From assembly GCA_043811005.1 (NCBI GenBank), contig JBDRNO010000247.1, positions 1 through 45,734 of the forward strand: a stretch of DNA of 45,734 nucleotides, read 5' to 3'. The notes under the pieces are model-generated. The model made no database searches, had not been told where the DNA came from, and saw only the letters and a program-made list of their open reading frames with translations. Of this stretch, positions 33,760 to 42,921 are shown one piece after another. A program made the translations under genes and the position numbers. Position 1 is the first letter of the stretch, and each line of letters opens with the position of its first letter. Source of the DNA: JBDRNO01 sp043811005 (lineage in GTDB: Bacteria; Bacteroidota; Bacteroidia; NORP154).

Positions 33760-33861
33760 ACCCTCAGGGTTTCTAAAGCCAGAAACATTAATAAAAAACG
33801 GACAGTATTTTTTTAATAAAAAATTCATAATAATTAATTAAGTAAGAAAACCCTGAGGGTT
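33760..33861. repeat. Paired CCCTCAGGG palindromes
   Basis: AAACCCTCAGGGTTT (33759-33773) and AAAACCCTGAGGGTTTT (33847-33863) can pair with each other or each fold alone. They fill the 126-nt spacer between the two permease genes. Confidence 0.5.
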
Positions 33862-33876
33862 TTATCACAAATAATT

Positions 33877-35091
33877 ATGCTAAGTAAAATCGCCTGGAGA
33901 AATGTATGGAGAAACAAGCTGAGAAGCATTGTTGTTGTTACATCCGTAATTTTAGGTATATGGGCGGGGTTGTTCATTCTCGCCTTGTCTAATGGCATGA
34001 TGCAACAAAGAGTCAATACTGTCATTAACAATACTCTTTCCCATATCCAGATACATAACCAGGGATTTCTCGCTGATAATAATATTATTTATTCTATCCC
34101 TTCCGTAAATGAAATTACGGAAAAGTTAGAGAATGATGAAAACATCAAAGCATATACTGAAAGGATAATTTTGAATGGAATGGTGTCATCATCTGCCGGA
34201 GGCTACGGGATTAAAATCAGCGGCATCATTCCTGAACATGAACAGGATGTCACAACACTACATCAGCAGTTGATTGATGGAAAATACTTAAATGGAGTCA
34301 AGAGAAATCCGGTGCTTTTAGGTGAAAGAATGGCTAATAAACTAAAGGTAAAACTTCGCTCAAAGGTTGTCCTTACTTTTCAGAATGATGAGGGAGAGAT
34401 AGTTGCAGGGGCTTACAGGGTTGCGGGTATTTATAAGACAGTTTCTTCCAAATATGATGAGATGAATGTTTTTGTCAGGGGTGATGATATACAAGATCTA
34501 TTAGGTGAAGGTGATTATATCCATGAAATAGCAATCCTGGCAAATGAATTTGATAAGGTGCCTGAAGTAAGGGAGCAATTGAAACGGCAAAATCCTGATC
34601 TGCTTGTTAGATCATGGGATGTGTTATCTCCTGAATTGGGATTAACCAATGACATGATGGATCAGATGTTGTACATTTTTATAGCAATAATTATGCTTGC
34701 CCTCGCTTTCGGAATTATCAATACAATGCTGATGGCTGTGCTTGAGCGCAAAAGGGAACTGGGAATGCTGATGTCGGTAGGAATGAATAAATTTAGAATA
34801 TTTACGATGATCGTATTAGAGACGATCTACCTGTCATTTGTCGGTGGTCCGCTTGGCATTGTATTGGGATACCTGACCATCTGGCATTTCAGCCACAAAG
34901 GCATTGATCTTTCAGTGGTGGGCGAAGGCATGGAAAGTTTGGGCTATGATGTGATCATTTACCCCCTGTTGGATAATGAATTTTATTTCAATATTGCTGT
35001 TATGGTTATAATAACTGCAATTTTATCATCCATTTACCCGGCAATAAAAGCTTTGAGGTTAAACCCCGCAGAAGCAGTCAGGGCATTGTAG
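33877..35091 (+). CDS. FtsX/MacB-type ABC transporter permease
   Basis: A 404-residue protein. TM1 is at about residues 17-38 (SIVVVTSVILGIWAGLFILALSN), then a long periplasmic domain. Three C-terminal TMs follow, with the conserved ERKRELGMLMSVGMNKFRIFTMIVLETIYLS and SIYPAIKALRLNPAEAVRAL segments of FtsX-domain permeases. It matches LolC/LolE/MacB-type permeases that use a periplasmic domain to move substrates between inner membrane and periplasm. It should work with the ATPase at 35429. The paralogous permease upstream is broken, so the transporter could be a homodimer of this protein or inactive. Confidence 0.88.
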   Translation: MLSKIAWRNVWRNKLRSIVVVTSVILGIWAGLFILALSNGMMQQRVNTVINNTLSHIQIHNQGFLADNNIIYSIPSVNEITEKLENDENIKAYTERIILNGMVSSSAGGYGIKISGIIPEHEQDVTTLHQQLIDGKYLNGVKRNPVLLGERMANKLKVKLRSKVVLTFQNDEGEIVAGAYRVAGIYKTVSSKYDEMNVFVRGDDIQDLLGEGDYIHEIAILANEFDKVPEVREQLKRQNPDLLVRSWDVLSPELGLTNDMMDQMLYIFIAIIMLALAFGIINTMLMAVLERKRELGMLMSVGMNKFRIFTMIVLETIYLSFVGGPLGIVLGYLTIWHFSHKGIDLSVVGEGMESLGYDVIIYPLLDNEFYFNIAVMVIITAILSSIYPAIKALRLNPAEAVRAL

Positions 35092-35428
35092 ATTGGGGAT
35101 TGTTGATATTATTTTAATAAATTATAGTCCTGTGATTTTTTTGTTTTTTTGAATTTGATTGGCTATAGAATAAATATATAAGGAAAAGCTCTGAAGGAGC
35201 GACACAATTTGTTGGGACGTAGAGACGAGACCCGGTCTCGTCTCTACATTCCCACACCAAAGATGGAATATAGAATATAAGAAATAGCTCCGAAGGAGCG
35301 GCATCATCATGACTCATGGCGTCAGCCATGAGATAGGGCGAGAGCCCCTGAACAAAGCCCCGAAGGGGCGACATCTTACTGCTCCTGGCGTTAGCCACGG
35401 GTGATTAACACTTAAAGACTTACTTAAA
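35092..35428. repeat. Spacer with a cluster of short palindromes
   Basis: No gene seen. It contains three GCTCYGAAGGAGCG/GCCCCGAAGGGGCGACA-type motifs (about 35188, 35286 and 35359). A perfect 14-bp stem GTAGAGACGAGACC/GGTCTCGTCTCTAC lies at 35219-35247, and paired CATGGCGTCAGCCATG- and GGCGTTAGCC-type stems near 35315 and 35388. All look like dispersed small hairpin repeats. Confidence 0.65.
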
Positions 35429-36139
35429 ATGGAAATTATCCACACCGAGAACATCACCAAAATCTACCAGGATCATAGTGTAGAAGTTCATGCTCTCAAC
35501 GGAGTATCTCTGGATATAGAGGAAGGTGAATTCACTTCTATCGTAGGCCCTTCTGGCTCAGGGAAGACCACCTTGTTGAACGTAATTGGTGGCTTGGATA
35601 GTCCTACAGACGGAACCGTCATAATAAACGGAACGGATGTTACAAAAATGAAAGACAATAAACTGATTGATTTTCGCCTCAATAATATCGGTTTTGTTTT
35701 CCAGTCTTATAACCTTATACCTGTATTAACTGCGTTGGAAAATGTTGAGTTCATTATGCTGATGCAGCACAAACCTAAGAATGAAAGGAAAAAACGAGCC
35801 ACAGACCTTCTGAATGCCGTTGAGTTGGGTGATCTTCTCAATAAAAGGCCGAACAAAATGTCGGGAGGACAACAGCAAAGGGTTGCTGTAGCCAGGGCTC
35901 TTGCTTCAAAGCCGAAATTTATCCTGGCAGATGAACCCACTGCAAACCTCGATTCAAAATCAACAGCAAACCTGCTTGATATCATGGCAAAACTGAACAA
36001 GGAAGAAGGTATGACTTTCCTCTTCTCAACTCACGACCAAAGAGTTATCGATAAGGCGAGAAGAGTTATTACTTTGGAGGATGGGAAGATTGTTTCGGAT
36101 GAAAAAATCAGATTAGCCCCCAACTTCAGTTGGGGGTGA
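35429..36139 (+). CDS. LolD/MacB-type ABC transporter ATP-binding protein
   Basis: A 236-residue protein. Walker A is GPSGSGKTT (about residues 39-47). The Q-loop is in FVFQSYNLIPVLTALENVE, the signature is MSGGQQQRVAVARAL, Walker B is KFILADEPTANLD, and the H-loop is LFSTHD. These match the LolD/MacB/FtsE subfamily that pairs with FtsX-type permeases. The last residues (LAPNFSWG) are encoded by a CCCCCAAC/GTTGGGGG palindrome, so the natural C-terminus has probably been replaced by a repeat element. The catalytic core is complete. Confidence 0.92.
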   Translation: MEIIHTENITKIYQDHSVEVHALNGVSLDIEEGEFTSIVGPSGSGKTTLLNVIGGLDSPTDGTVIINGTDVTKMKDNKLIDFRLNNIGFVFQSYNLIPVLTALENVEFIMLMQHKPKNERKKRATDLLNAVELGDLLNKRPNKMSGGQQQRVAVARALASKPKFILADEPTANLDSKSTANLLDIMAKLNKEEGMTFLFSTHDQRVIDKARRVITLEDGKIVSDEKIRLAPNFSWG

Positions 36140-36246
36140 TCGTTAATCAATCACATCTCCCCCGAATCCCCCGCCCTGCTTGCGGGGCGGGGGATTCGGG
36201 GTGTATCTTGGAGCGTTTTTATTACCCCTCGATGAAGTCGGGGGCT
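36114..36246. mobile_element. Nested GC-rich palindromic element at the end of the ATPase gene
   Basis: Outer inverted ends AGCCCCC-ACTTCA and TGAAGT-GGGGGCT (about 36115-36129 and 36231-36246). Inner 17-bp perfect stem CCCCGAATCCCCCGCCC (36160-36176) with its complement at 36185-36201, and a CCCCCAAC/GTTGGGGG stem (36117-36136) that forms the end of the ATPase gene. It looks like a single discrete insertion of about 130 bp. Confidence 0.7.
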
Positions 36247-36305
36247 ATTCTCATATTAAAGTTTAACCCGACTTTATGGACTGGCACCAATAATTTGTTT
36301 TATCA

Positions 36306-37837
36306 ATGGAGAAAAATATAAGGTCTTCAATACTGCAGCGTTTTTTGAACGGAATTGAAAAAGCGGGAAACGCTCTGCCGCATCCGGCTACTTTATTTTT
36401 TCTGCTTGCGCTTATTGCTTTGGTAGTCTCATGGCTTGGCGGTATGTTAGGTTGGGAGGTTGCCCACCCCAGTACCAAAGAGATTATCCCGGTAAAAAAC
36501 CTGCTTTCTGTAGAAGGGCTGCACTTTATATTGGAAAAGACCGTTTCGAATTTTACTGATTTCGCACCCCTTGGAATAGTGCTGGTTGCCATGCTGGGAA
36601 TCGGGATAACTGAAAGCAGCGGACTGATTGGTGTCGTTATTCGTTTGCTGGTTCTTTCTGCTCCTAAACGTTTGTTAACTTTTGTCCTGGTATTATCCGG
36701 AGTTGTTTCAAATACGGCTAGTGATGTTGGCTATGTATTACTAATTCCCCTGGCAGGCATTATTTTTATAGCAGTAGGAAGGCATCCTATAGCCGGAATG
36801 GCAGCTGCTTTTGCGGGTGTTTCGGGAGGGTTCAGTGCGAATCTTATTTTAGGAACCATAGACCCGCTTCTTGCAGGACTTTCGCAGGAAGCTGCACAAA
36901 TTGTTGACCCCTCTTATCACGTGAACCCAACTGCGAACTATTACTTTATGTTTATTTCTACTTTTCTGATCGCTGCTGCAGGAACCCTGGTGACTGAAAA
37001 AGTGGTTGTACCGCGCCTGGGTGAATATAAACCGGAGAATGGTATAAAAGCCGAAACAATGGGAAGGCTTACCCGGCTGGAAAAGAAAGGGTTGCTATAC
37101 GTAACCGGGTTTTTTATACTATTCACGATAATAATATTGATAGGGATAATACCACAAGGCGGATTTTTCAGGGGAGAAGGCGGGGCGCTCTTAAGATCTC
37201 CGCTTTTAAAGGGAATTGTAACCCTTATTTTTCTTGTGGCTGGACTGACAGGAGTTGTTTATGGCTTGGCGATCAAAAAATTCAGAAACGATTCCGATAT
37301 TATGAAAGGCATGGCTGAAAGCATGAAGTTGATGGCTACATACATAGTGCTCGTTTTTTTTGCAGCCCAGTTTGCAGCATATTTTAAAAAAAGCAGTCTT
37401 GGGATCTTTGTAGCCGTTAAAGGCGCTGAAGCGCTTCAACAAGCCGACCTGAACATCTACGTTTTAATGATCCTGTTCATTCTCTTTGCCGCAGCAATTA
37501 ATATGCTTATGGGAAGCGCTTCTGCCAAATGGGCTATAATGGCTCCTGTATTTATCCCGATCTTTATGCTAATGGGGTATTCTCCCGAGCTTTCACAGGT
37601 TGTATATAGGATAGGGAAAGCGTTACAAACATTATATCTCCAATGATGAGTTTTTTCGCCCTCATTATTGCTTTTATTCAGAAATATGACAGCAAAGCCG
37701 GGATCGGGACTATTATCTCCGTTATGCTGCCTTACTCAATTGTGTTTTTTATTATTTGGACAGCTTTACTCATGATCTGGATCTATTTTGGCTGGCCTTT
37801 AGGTCCCGGTGCAGGATTATATTACATCAGTCCTTGA
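36306..37837 (+). pseudogene. AbgT-family transporter gene with a frameshift near the C-terminus
   Basis: The first ORF (36306-37646, 446 codons) has the AbgT-family start NALPHPATLFFLLALIALV, the SNTASDVGYVLLIPL motif and about ten TMs. The frame breaks at 37614-37620: in the alternative frame the sequence reads SVTNIISPMMSFFALIIAFIQKYD and continues to the usual family C-terminus (LGPGAGLYY) at 37837. Adding one base after GGG would give GESVTNIISP, as expected in intact members. Family members (AbgT, MtrF) carry aminobenzoyl-glutamate or export sulfonamide-type drugs. The cause may be a real single-base deletion in a G/A run or an assembly error. Confidence 0.88.
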
Positions 37838-37869
37838 ATTTACTCTAAAAACAGTGCATAATTAATTGC

Positions 37870-37980
37870 AACTTCCAATTTTTATTTAACATAATATAAA
37901 CTGCTTCTGGTTACTGGTCTCTGGTTGCTTATTTTTTTCTTTAAAAACTTATCGCCAGTAGCCAGTTACCAGTAACTGTA
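37870..37980. repeat. Heptad-arm hairpin L
   Basis: Left arm 37904-37929 with units CTGGTTA/CTGGTCT/CTGGTTG, loop T/A-rich, right arm 37954-37976 with CCAGTAG/CCAGTTA/CCAGTAA units. It ends in AGTAACTGTAAC like hairpins K and M. Confidence 0.85.
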
Positions 37981-38063
37981 ACCCATGTAGCAATATTTTT
38001 CTGTAATCTTTATCCTATTTGGTTGTGGCTTCGGCCTGAGCTCAACCGAACGGCTCGTCCTCG

Positions 38064-39125
38064 TTATGTTGATCCTTTAATCAAGGCATTTCTTCTTGTT
38101 TTGTAATGTAAAACATAAGCTCTTTTGCTCGAATTATTGAGAAAAGAAAGATTCACTAATTCTTCAACAAAATCTTGTTTTTTTGTAAATGGTATTAAAA
38201 GTTTTTGTACCCGGGACTCTTTAATGCCTATTCGTACACCAAGCTCGAGAAAGTCATCAATTCCAGGATAGCTTGTTTTTTTAAAGGAAGGAGATTGAAA
38301 GTCATCCTTGAACAATCCGTTGTCTAATGCAAAATCAGTATCATCTACATGTATTCTTGTATTTACTAAATCATAAGCAGGGCTTAAAAAGTAATCACCA
38401 CCTGGTGATTCCAGAACGGAGAAATTTTTCAAGTGCGCATCACCGTTAGAGAACAGGTAATTGAATACTATTAGAGAATAGAGCTTTTCCAACTCAACTA
38501 CGTAAGCAGACACATATTTTTGCACCAATTCAGCCAATTCTTCATAGCTGTATTCATATTTGAAATCAGTACCTGCATTTTCGGCAGTTTTGCCTGCGAG
38601 GGTGGCAAAATCTTCTTTGCCCCATTTAGTGCCATCATCTTTTACATCAAATCTTTTAGTGATGTATGCCGGTTCTCCGTTTTTGAAGAATATCAGTGCA
38701 TTTTCAGCGGTATGAATTCCGTAAACCTGTTGAGCAATTTGCATGGTCAGGTGCTCATTCGCCGGAACCTGATCCACCTTCTTCAAATCTCTGGGAATGG
38801 GTTTAAGAATATAGTTCCCTTGTTCCCCCTCATTGGTCAACCGCAATTTATTCTTATCCAAAATGAAAGACATCTTTTCCTGAACGCCTGAAATGGAAAT
38901 GCGCTTACGGTTTTCCATGAATTTCCCGGCATCCTCTTCGCTAACCTGTGACGGGTTGTATGGCAGGATATGGCTCACTTTTTTGCCTTGGAAAACTTTT
39001 TTCAGGCAGGTTTTACTGTAAGTGTCAAATCCTTTTGCTAATGTTCCCGGGCAAACCTCTATTGACAATGGGAAATTGACAATTGACAATTCCGTGGATT
39101 TTCCTGTTTCTTTTTTGAGCGCCAT
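38064..39125 (-). CDS. hipT: HipT-like serine/threonine kinase toxin
   Basis: A 353-residue protein equivalent to HipA without its N-terminal subdomain. The motif RISISGVQEKMSF (about residues 74-86) is the regulatory/P-loop region. NGDAHLKNFSV (about residues 228-238) is the catalytic loop, and YFLSPAYDLVNTRI holds the metal-binding Asp. HipA/HipT kinases phosphorylate aminoacyl-tRNA synthetases (GltX for HipA, TrpS for HipT). The family start is normally near CPGTLAKGFDTYS. The extra N-terminus here (residues 10-24, STELSIVNFPLSIEV) is encoded by a tandem ATTGACA repeat, so either the start is internal or a repeat was added. It lies 216 nt after the HipS-like gene, and hairpin M is in the gap. 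Confidence 0.82.
   Translation of the reverse strand: MALKKETGKSTELSIVNFPLSIEVCPGTLAKGFDTYSKTCLKKVFQGKKVSHILPYNPSQVSEEDAGKFMENRKRISISGVQEKMSFILDKNKLRLTNEGEQGNYILKPIPRDLKKVDQVPANEHLTMQIAQQVYGIHTAENALIFFKNGEPAYITKRFDVKDDGTKWGKEDFATLAGKTAENAGTDFKYEYSYEELAELVQKYVSAYVVELEKLYSLIVFNYLFSNGDAHLKNFSVLESPGGDYFLSPAYDLVNTRIHVDDTDFALDNGLFKDDFQSPSFKKTSYPGIDDFLELGVRIGIKESRVQKLLIPFTKKQDFVEELVNLSFLNNSSKRAYVLHYKTRRNALIKGST
39060..39092. repeat. ATTGACA heptamer repeat in the 5' end of hipT
   Basis: Three to four units of ATTGACA-type words at 39060-39092, read in frame as the extra N-terminus of the kinase. Only one arm of a hairpin is evident. Confidence 0.65.
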
Positions 39126-39193
39126 TTATTAATAAGTTCAAGTTGCCACTTATTGCTTTTTGTTTAGTGAAATATAAAATTGATAATAAAAAA

Positions 39194-39283
39194 CTGTTGC
39201 TGGATGCTGGTTACTGGTAAAAATCCTATAAAACAAGCATTCCAGAAACAAACCAGCAGCCAGTTACCAGTAGCCAGTAACTG
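39194..39283. repeat. Heptad-arm hairpin M
   Basis: Left arm 39194-39218 with CTGGATG/CTGGTTA units, right arm 39250-39283 with CCAGCAG/CCAGTTA/CCAGTAG units, ending AGTAACTGTA. It separates the hipS-like and hipT-like genes. Confidence 0.85.
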
Positions 39284-39341
39284 TATATAATTTATATCAG
39301 GAGATAGTTATCAAATCAGATTCAATAGATAGCAACTTAAG

Positions 39342-39668
39342 TTAATTAACAGTTGCTTTTACAGTTATTGCGCCAATCGTGTCCCGGTTAGCGGTAGCCA
39401 ACAGTAACCCGAAATAGTCATTCTCGTCTATTTTCAATTGCCGGCATTGCAGTTTTTTGTTTACCCCTTCTGACAACATATTGAAAAAAAAGGGAAACAA
39501 GTGATCTGCTTTGTGTTCCTGTTTTGTTTTCGGTAACGTCAGACTTATAGCCGGTAAAGAATCATTTAAAAGATATGCATCATCATAACGGAATTCATAG
39601 CTTTTCCTGTCATGTTGCACCAGCGTGCCAGCCAATTTCCCGTTTCTATATACTTCTGCCTTGCGCAT
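39342..39668 (-). CDS. hipS: HipS-like protein (HipA N-subdomain 1)
   Basis: A 108-residue stand-alone version of the HipA N-terminal Couple_hipA domain: MRKAEVYRNGKLAGTLVQHDRKSYEFRYDDAYL, then AISLTLP and the LFPFFFNMLSEG motif. In the tripartite HipBST system of enteropathogenic E. coli, HipS is the antitoxin for HipT, and HipB is the DNA-binding partner. The start lies 3 nt after the hipB-like stop, so the two are translated together. Confidence 0.85.
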   Translation of the reverse strand: MRKAEVYRNGKLAGTLVQHDRKSYEFRYDDAYLLNDSLPAISLTLPKTKQEHKADHLFPFFFNMLSEGVNKKLQCRQLKIDENDYFGLLLATANRDTIGAITVKATVN

Positions 39669-39671
39669 TTA

Positions 39672-39887
39672 TTATAGCTTTGGTTTTTTTACTTCCAACT
39701 TCAATTCCATTCCCAGCACTTCGGTCAGCTTGTTCAGCACCTTAACGGTAGGATTGGCTTGCCCTCTCTCTATTTTGCAAAGCGTATTCACGCTGATTCC
39801 AGACATCTCTGCAAGGTCTGGTTGGGTTATCCGCAGTGCATTTCTGCGCTCTTTAATACTATTGCCTAATTCTGAAAATGACATCAT
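39672..39887 (-). CDS. hipB: HipB-like XRE-family regulator
   Basis: A 71-residue protein with a classic HTH: LGNSIKERRNALRITQPDLAEMSGISVNTLCKIERGQANPTVKVLNKLTEVLGMEL. I chose the start at 39887 (MMSFSEL), which is the family start, rather than a longer frame to 40004. That longer reading would put about 39 residues of non-conserved sequence over the operator. It is the first gene of the hip-like operon, expected to bind the palindromes upstream. Confidence 0.85.
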   Translation of the reverse strand: MMSFSELGNSIKERRNALRITQPDLAEMSGISVNTLCKIERGQANPTVKVLNKLTEVLGMELKLEVKKPKL

Positions 39888-40018
39888 AATGTGATTTTTC
39901 GGTAAAATTAATGTGTTTATCTCAAAAAAGAAAGCAAAATCACAATATAATATAAAATACCTTGCATTAAGTCCTGTCCAAAGGGTGAAAATCGTTAAAA
40001 TCACATTATAGTGTGATA
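39888..40018 (-). promoter_or_regulatory. Probable operator region of the hip-like operon
   Basis: ATCACATTATAGTGTGAT (40000-40017) is a 6-bp-armed palindrome. Half-sites TGTGAT (39890-39896) and ATCACA (39939-39944) lie nearer the start. The repeated ATCACA/TGTGAT words upstream of an XRE regulator fit autoregulation. The exact promoter is unclear. Confidence 0.55.
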
Positions 40019-40057
40019 TGGGAATTTTTATTTTTATTTTCTTAAAAAATTATAAAT

Positions 40058-40130
40058 AATTAGTGTTAATTCGTGTAATTAGTGGCATCCGCCAGCTGGC
40101 GGATTAATCAATTTACGAAGCCATGTCCTT
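40058..40130. repeat. Dispersed repeat copy at the porin gene start
   Basis: 63 nt identical to 30821-30883, including the 18-bp palindrome ATCCGCCAGCTGGCGGAT. The ATG of the gene at 40123 lies in the matching 3' end of the repeat. Confidence 0.8.
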
Positions 40131-41325
40131 TAAAGAATTGAATTCCTTTAGACGTTATTTTCTGTTTATTCCTTTAGTTATCATGTTTAAATGTTCATTT
40201 TCCCAACAGGAAGAGCCCGGGAAAAAGCTGTCTGATTTTATTCAGATAAACGGCTATGTCAAGGACCTCAAGACAATTTCATTTGGCGATAATTTAGACA
40301 GTATCATAACAGATAACCTCATCCACAACCGCATTAACCTGAAAGCATACCTGTCAAATTCAATAACTGCTGCCGTAGAAATGCGCAACCGGATCTTCTA
40401 TGGAGAGATGGTCAGGATGACCCCTGACTTTGGTCAATTGGTGGATGTGGATGATGGATATATTGACCTTTCTGCATTGATAGTTGATGAAGGATCATTT
40501 GTGTTTCATACCATGATAGACCGTGCCTGGATCAATTGGTCCGGGAAAAAATGGGATGTGCGGTTGGGCAGGCAGCGGATCAACTGGGGAATAAACCTCG
40601 TTTGGAACCCGAATGACCTGTTCAATGCTTACAATTTTATAGATTTTGATTATGAAGAGAGGCCCGGCAGTGATGCGTTGCGGGTGCAATATTACAGCGG
40701 TGAAATGTCAAGTATTGAACTGGCGGTGAAACCGGGAAAAAATAAAGACGAAACGGTTGCCGCAGGAATGTATAAGTTCAATAGATGGAATTATGATTTT
40801 CAGCTTCTTGGAGGACTGTACTATTCAGATGCCACTGTTGGAGCCGGATGGGCGGGTAACCTGAAGAATGCCGGGTTTAAAGGTGAAGCCACTTATTTCC
40901 ACCCATATGATAATTTTTCTGATACTACGGGGATACTTAACGCTACGATCTCTGCTGATTATTCATTCAAAAACTCCATTTATATCAACGGATCGGTTTT
41001 GTACAACAGCAACGGAACATCAGGTATCGGCTCAATAATGCAATCGTCAATGTTTCTTTCTACTTTATCGGCAAAGAATCTTATGCCAACGGAATTTTCA
41101 TTCTTCGGCCAGGTTTCAGGGAATATCACACCAATCCTCAGAGCCGACCTGGCAGCTATATATGGAACCGGCATGAACATTTTGTTCGCCATACCATCGT
41201 TTACATATTCAATAAAAGAAAACTGGGATATCATCCTGTTAGGACAAACATTTTATGGTGAATCATCAGGCGTTTTTAAAAACTGGGGGAATAGTGTATT
41301 TATTAGACTAAAGTTGAGTTATTGA
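40123..41325 (+). CDS. Outer-membrane beta-barrel protein, DUF1302-like
   Basis: A 400-residue protein. The signal peptide ends near FKCSFSQQ. The mature part begins with an amphipathic strand (ISDFIQINGYVKDLKTISF in outline) and has RAWINWSGKKWDVRLGRQRINWGINLVWNPNDLFNAYNF, the pattern of the DUF1302-like porin family. Alternating beta strands run to the terminal aromatic (SVFIRLKLSY). In other phyla such barrels sit beside COG2834 LolA-like proteins and exporters, as here, so it may be the outer-membrane part of the same lipid or lipoprotein export route. The 5' end lies in a dispersed repeat, so its natural promoter is not evident. Confidence 0.75.
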   Translation: MSFKELNSFRRYFLFIPLVIMFKCSFSQQEEPGKKLSDFIQINGYVKDLKTISFGDNLDSIITDNLIHNRINLKAYLSNSITAAVEMRNRIFYGEMVRMTPDFGQLVDVDDGYIDLSALIVDEGSFVFHTMIDRAWINWSGKKWDVRLGRQRINWGINLVWNPNDLFNAYNFIDFDYEERPGSDALRVQYYSGEMSSIELAVKPGKNKDETVAAGMYKFNRWNYDFQLLGGLYYSDATVGAGWAGNLKNAGFKGEATYFHPYDNFSDTTGILNATISADYSFKNSIYINGSVLYNSNGTSGIGSIMQSSMFLSTLSAKNLMPTEFSFFGQVSGNITPILRADLAAIYGTGMNILFAIPSFTYSIKENWDIILLGQTFYGESSGVFKNWGNSVFIRLKLSY

Positions 41326-41382
41326 TATATTGGGCACTTTGAATATTTTAATAATCTTATATTTACAAATAAACAATCCCAA

Positions 41383-42576
41383 ATGAACAACCCCAAACAA
41401 ATAAAATTCTTCGAAGGAATTACAAGAAATATCTTCATCCTGGGATTAGTTAGTTTATTCACTGACCTCAGCAGCCAGGTGGTATTTCCCTTGATCCCAT
41501 TATTCTTAACTTCTGTTTTGGGTGCCGGGGCTTCTGTTGTAGGTATTGTTGAAGGAGCTGCGGACACAACCGCTTCATTATTAAAAGTCGTATCGGGTTA
41601 TTGGTCGGATAAAATAAAAAAAAGAAAACCCTTTATCCTTGCCGGCTATTTCTTATCATCAATAACAAAACCCCTGTTCGCTTTTGCTAACATCTGGTCT
41701 TTTGTCCTTTTTTTCAGGGTGATAGAAAGAATTGGAAAAGGATTAAGAGCTGCACCGCGAGATGCCCTGGTGGCTGAATCATGTGATGAAAGCGTGCGGG
41801 GAAAGGCATTTGGCTTTCAAAGGACTATGGATGGTATTGGTTCTGTTGTAGGCGCAACATTAGCTTATTTACTGCTCCAGGTTCTAGGATACAGAGACAT
41901 CTTCCTGTTGGCTTTTATACCGGCTATACTTGCTGTATTTATCATTTTATTCATTAAAGAAAAAAATGCCCCTGAAAAAGAAAAAACAAAGGAAATATCC
42001 ATAAAGCCGAGTTTCAGGGAATTACCGGTGAATCTAAAATTGTTCATTATCGTATCTTCAGTATTTACACTGGGTCATTTTGGATATGCCTTTTTGTTGT
42101 TAAAAGCCAAGGATATAGGATTTGATGATAGTACTGCAATCCTGTTCTATGTTTTATTTTATATCGTCTATACCATATTTACAACACCCGCGGGAATATT
42201 ATCCGATAAGATCGGAAGAAAACCCGTATTAATAGCAGGATATTTAATTTTTGCAGTAACCTCTTTTGGTTTAATATTCGCTTCAGATATTTACAGCATT
42301 ATTATATTCTTTGCTATCTATGGAATATTCTACGCCATGATAGATGGCGCTCAAAGGGCTTTTGTAGTAGATCTCGCACCAGCCCACCTCAAAGCCACTG
42401 CCCTGGGAACATTTCATGCAGCTGTAGGATTGGTCGCCCTTCCTGGTGGATTTTTAGCTGGATTCTTGTGGGACAACATAAGCCCGGAAGCAACATTTAT
42501 CTATGCACTCATACTAACGATAATTTCAATAGTGTTGTTTGTGTTTGTGAAAGAGACCAAAACCCTCCCTCAATAA
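41383..42576 (+). CDS. MFS transporter
   Basis: A 397-residue protein with 12 predicted TMs. The signature GLVSLFTDLSSQVVFPLIPLFLT follows a short cytoplasmic start. The loop 2-3 motif has YWSDKIKKRKPFILAGY. The conserved ERIGKGLRAAPRDALVAES is typical of the tetracycline/multidrug-type MFS subgroup, and the second half repeats DKIGRKPVLIAGY. It lies 57 nt after the porin gene and in the same direction. The substrate is unknown. Confidence 0.85.
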   Translation: MNNPKQIKFFEGITRNIFILGLVSLFTDLSSQVVFPLIPLFLTSVLGAGASVVGIVEGAADTTASLLKVVSGYWSDKIKKRKPFILAGYFLSSITKPLFAFANIWSFVLFFRVIERIGKGLRAAPRDALVAESCDESVRGKAFGFQRTMDGIGSVVGATLAYLLLQVLGYRDIFLLAFIPAILAVFIILFIKEKNAPEKEKTKEISIKPSFRELPVNLKLFIIVSSVFTLGHFGYAFLLLKAKDIGFDDSTAILFYVLFYIVYTIFTTPAGILSDKIGRKPVLIAGYLIFAVTSFGLIFASDIYSIIIFFAIYGIFYAMIDGAQRAFVVDLAPAHLKATALGTFHAAVGLVALPGGFLAGFLWDNISPEATFIYALILTIISIVLFVFVKETKTLPQ

Positions 42577-42921
42577 AAAGAACTTCCTCGGTACTTCGGT
42601 AAAACTCAACACAAGCGGACGGCTCAGATGATGTGTTGCACGTTGGAAGTCCCCCTTTTCAAAAGGGGGATCAAGGGGGATTTAAATACCTCTTCCAAAC
42701 AACATCCATTAAATAAAATTCCGAGCGGATTTCCCGTGCGTATCAATACTTCGCCTAATTTCATTTCAGCAGATAAACCTCCCTAACGGTAGCTAACGGT
42801 AGGCAGGTTTGCAACGCATGATAATGCGAAACAGTAATGCGAAACATTGGAATTACATCCTGTTTTATATCGCCTCCTTTTTAAAATAGGTCAGCATTTA
42901 TTTGACATTAGTCGAAAAAAA

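Noticed and set aside
31249..42576. One single operon from the LolA-like gene to the MFS gene
   Set aside because: The spacers are long and full of palindromes, and a minus-strand toxin-antitoxin module lies inside, so cotranscription over the whole stretch is unlikely.
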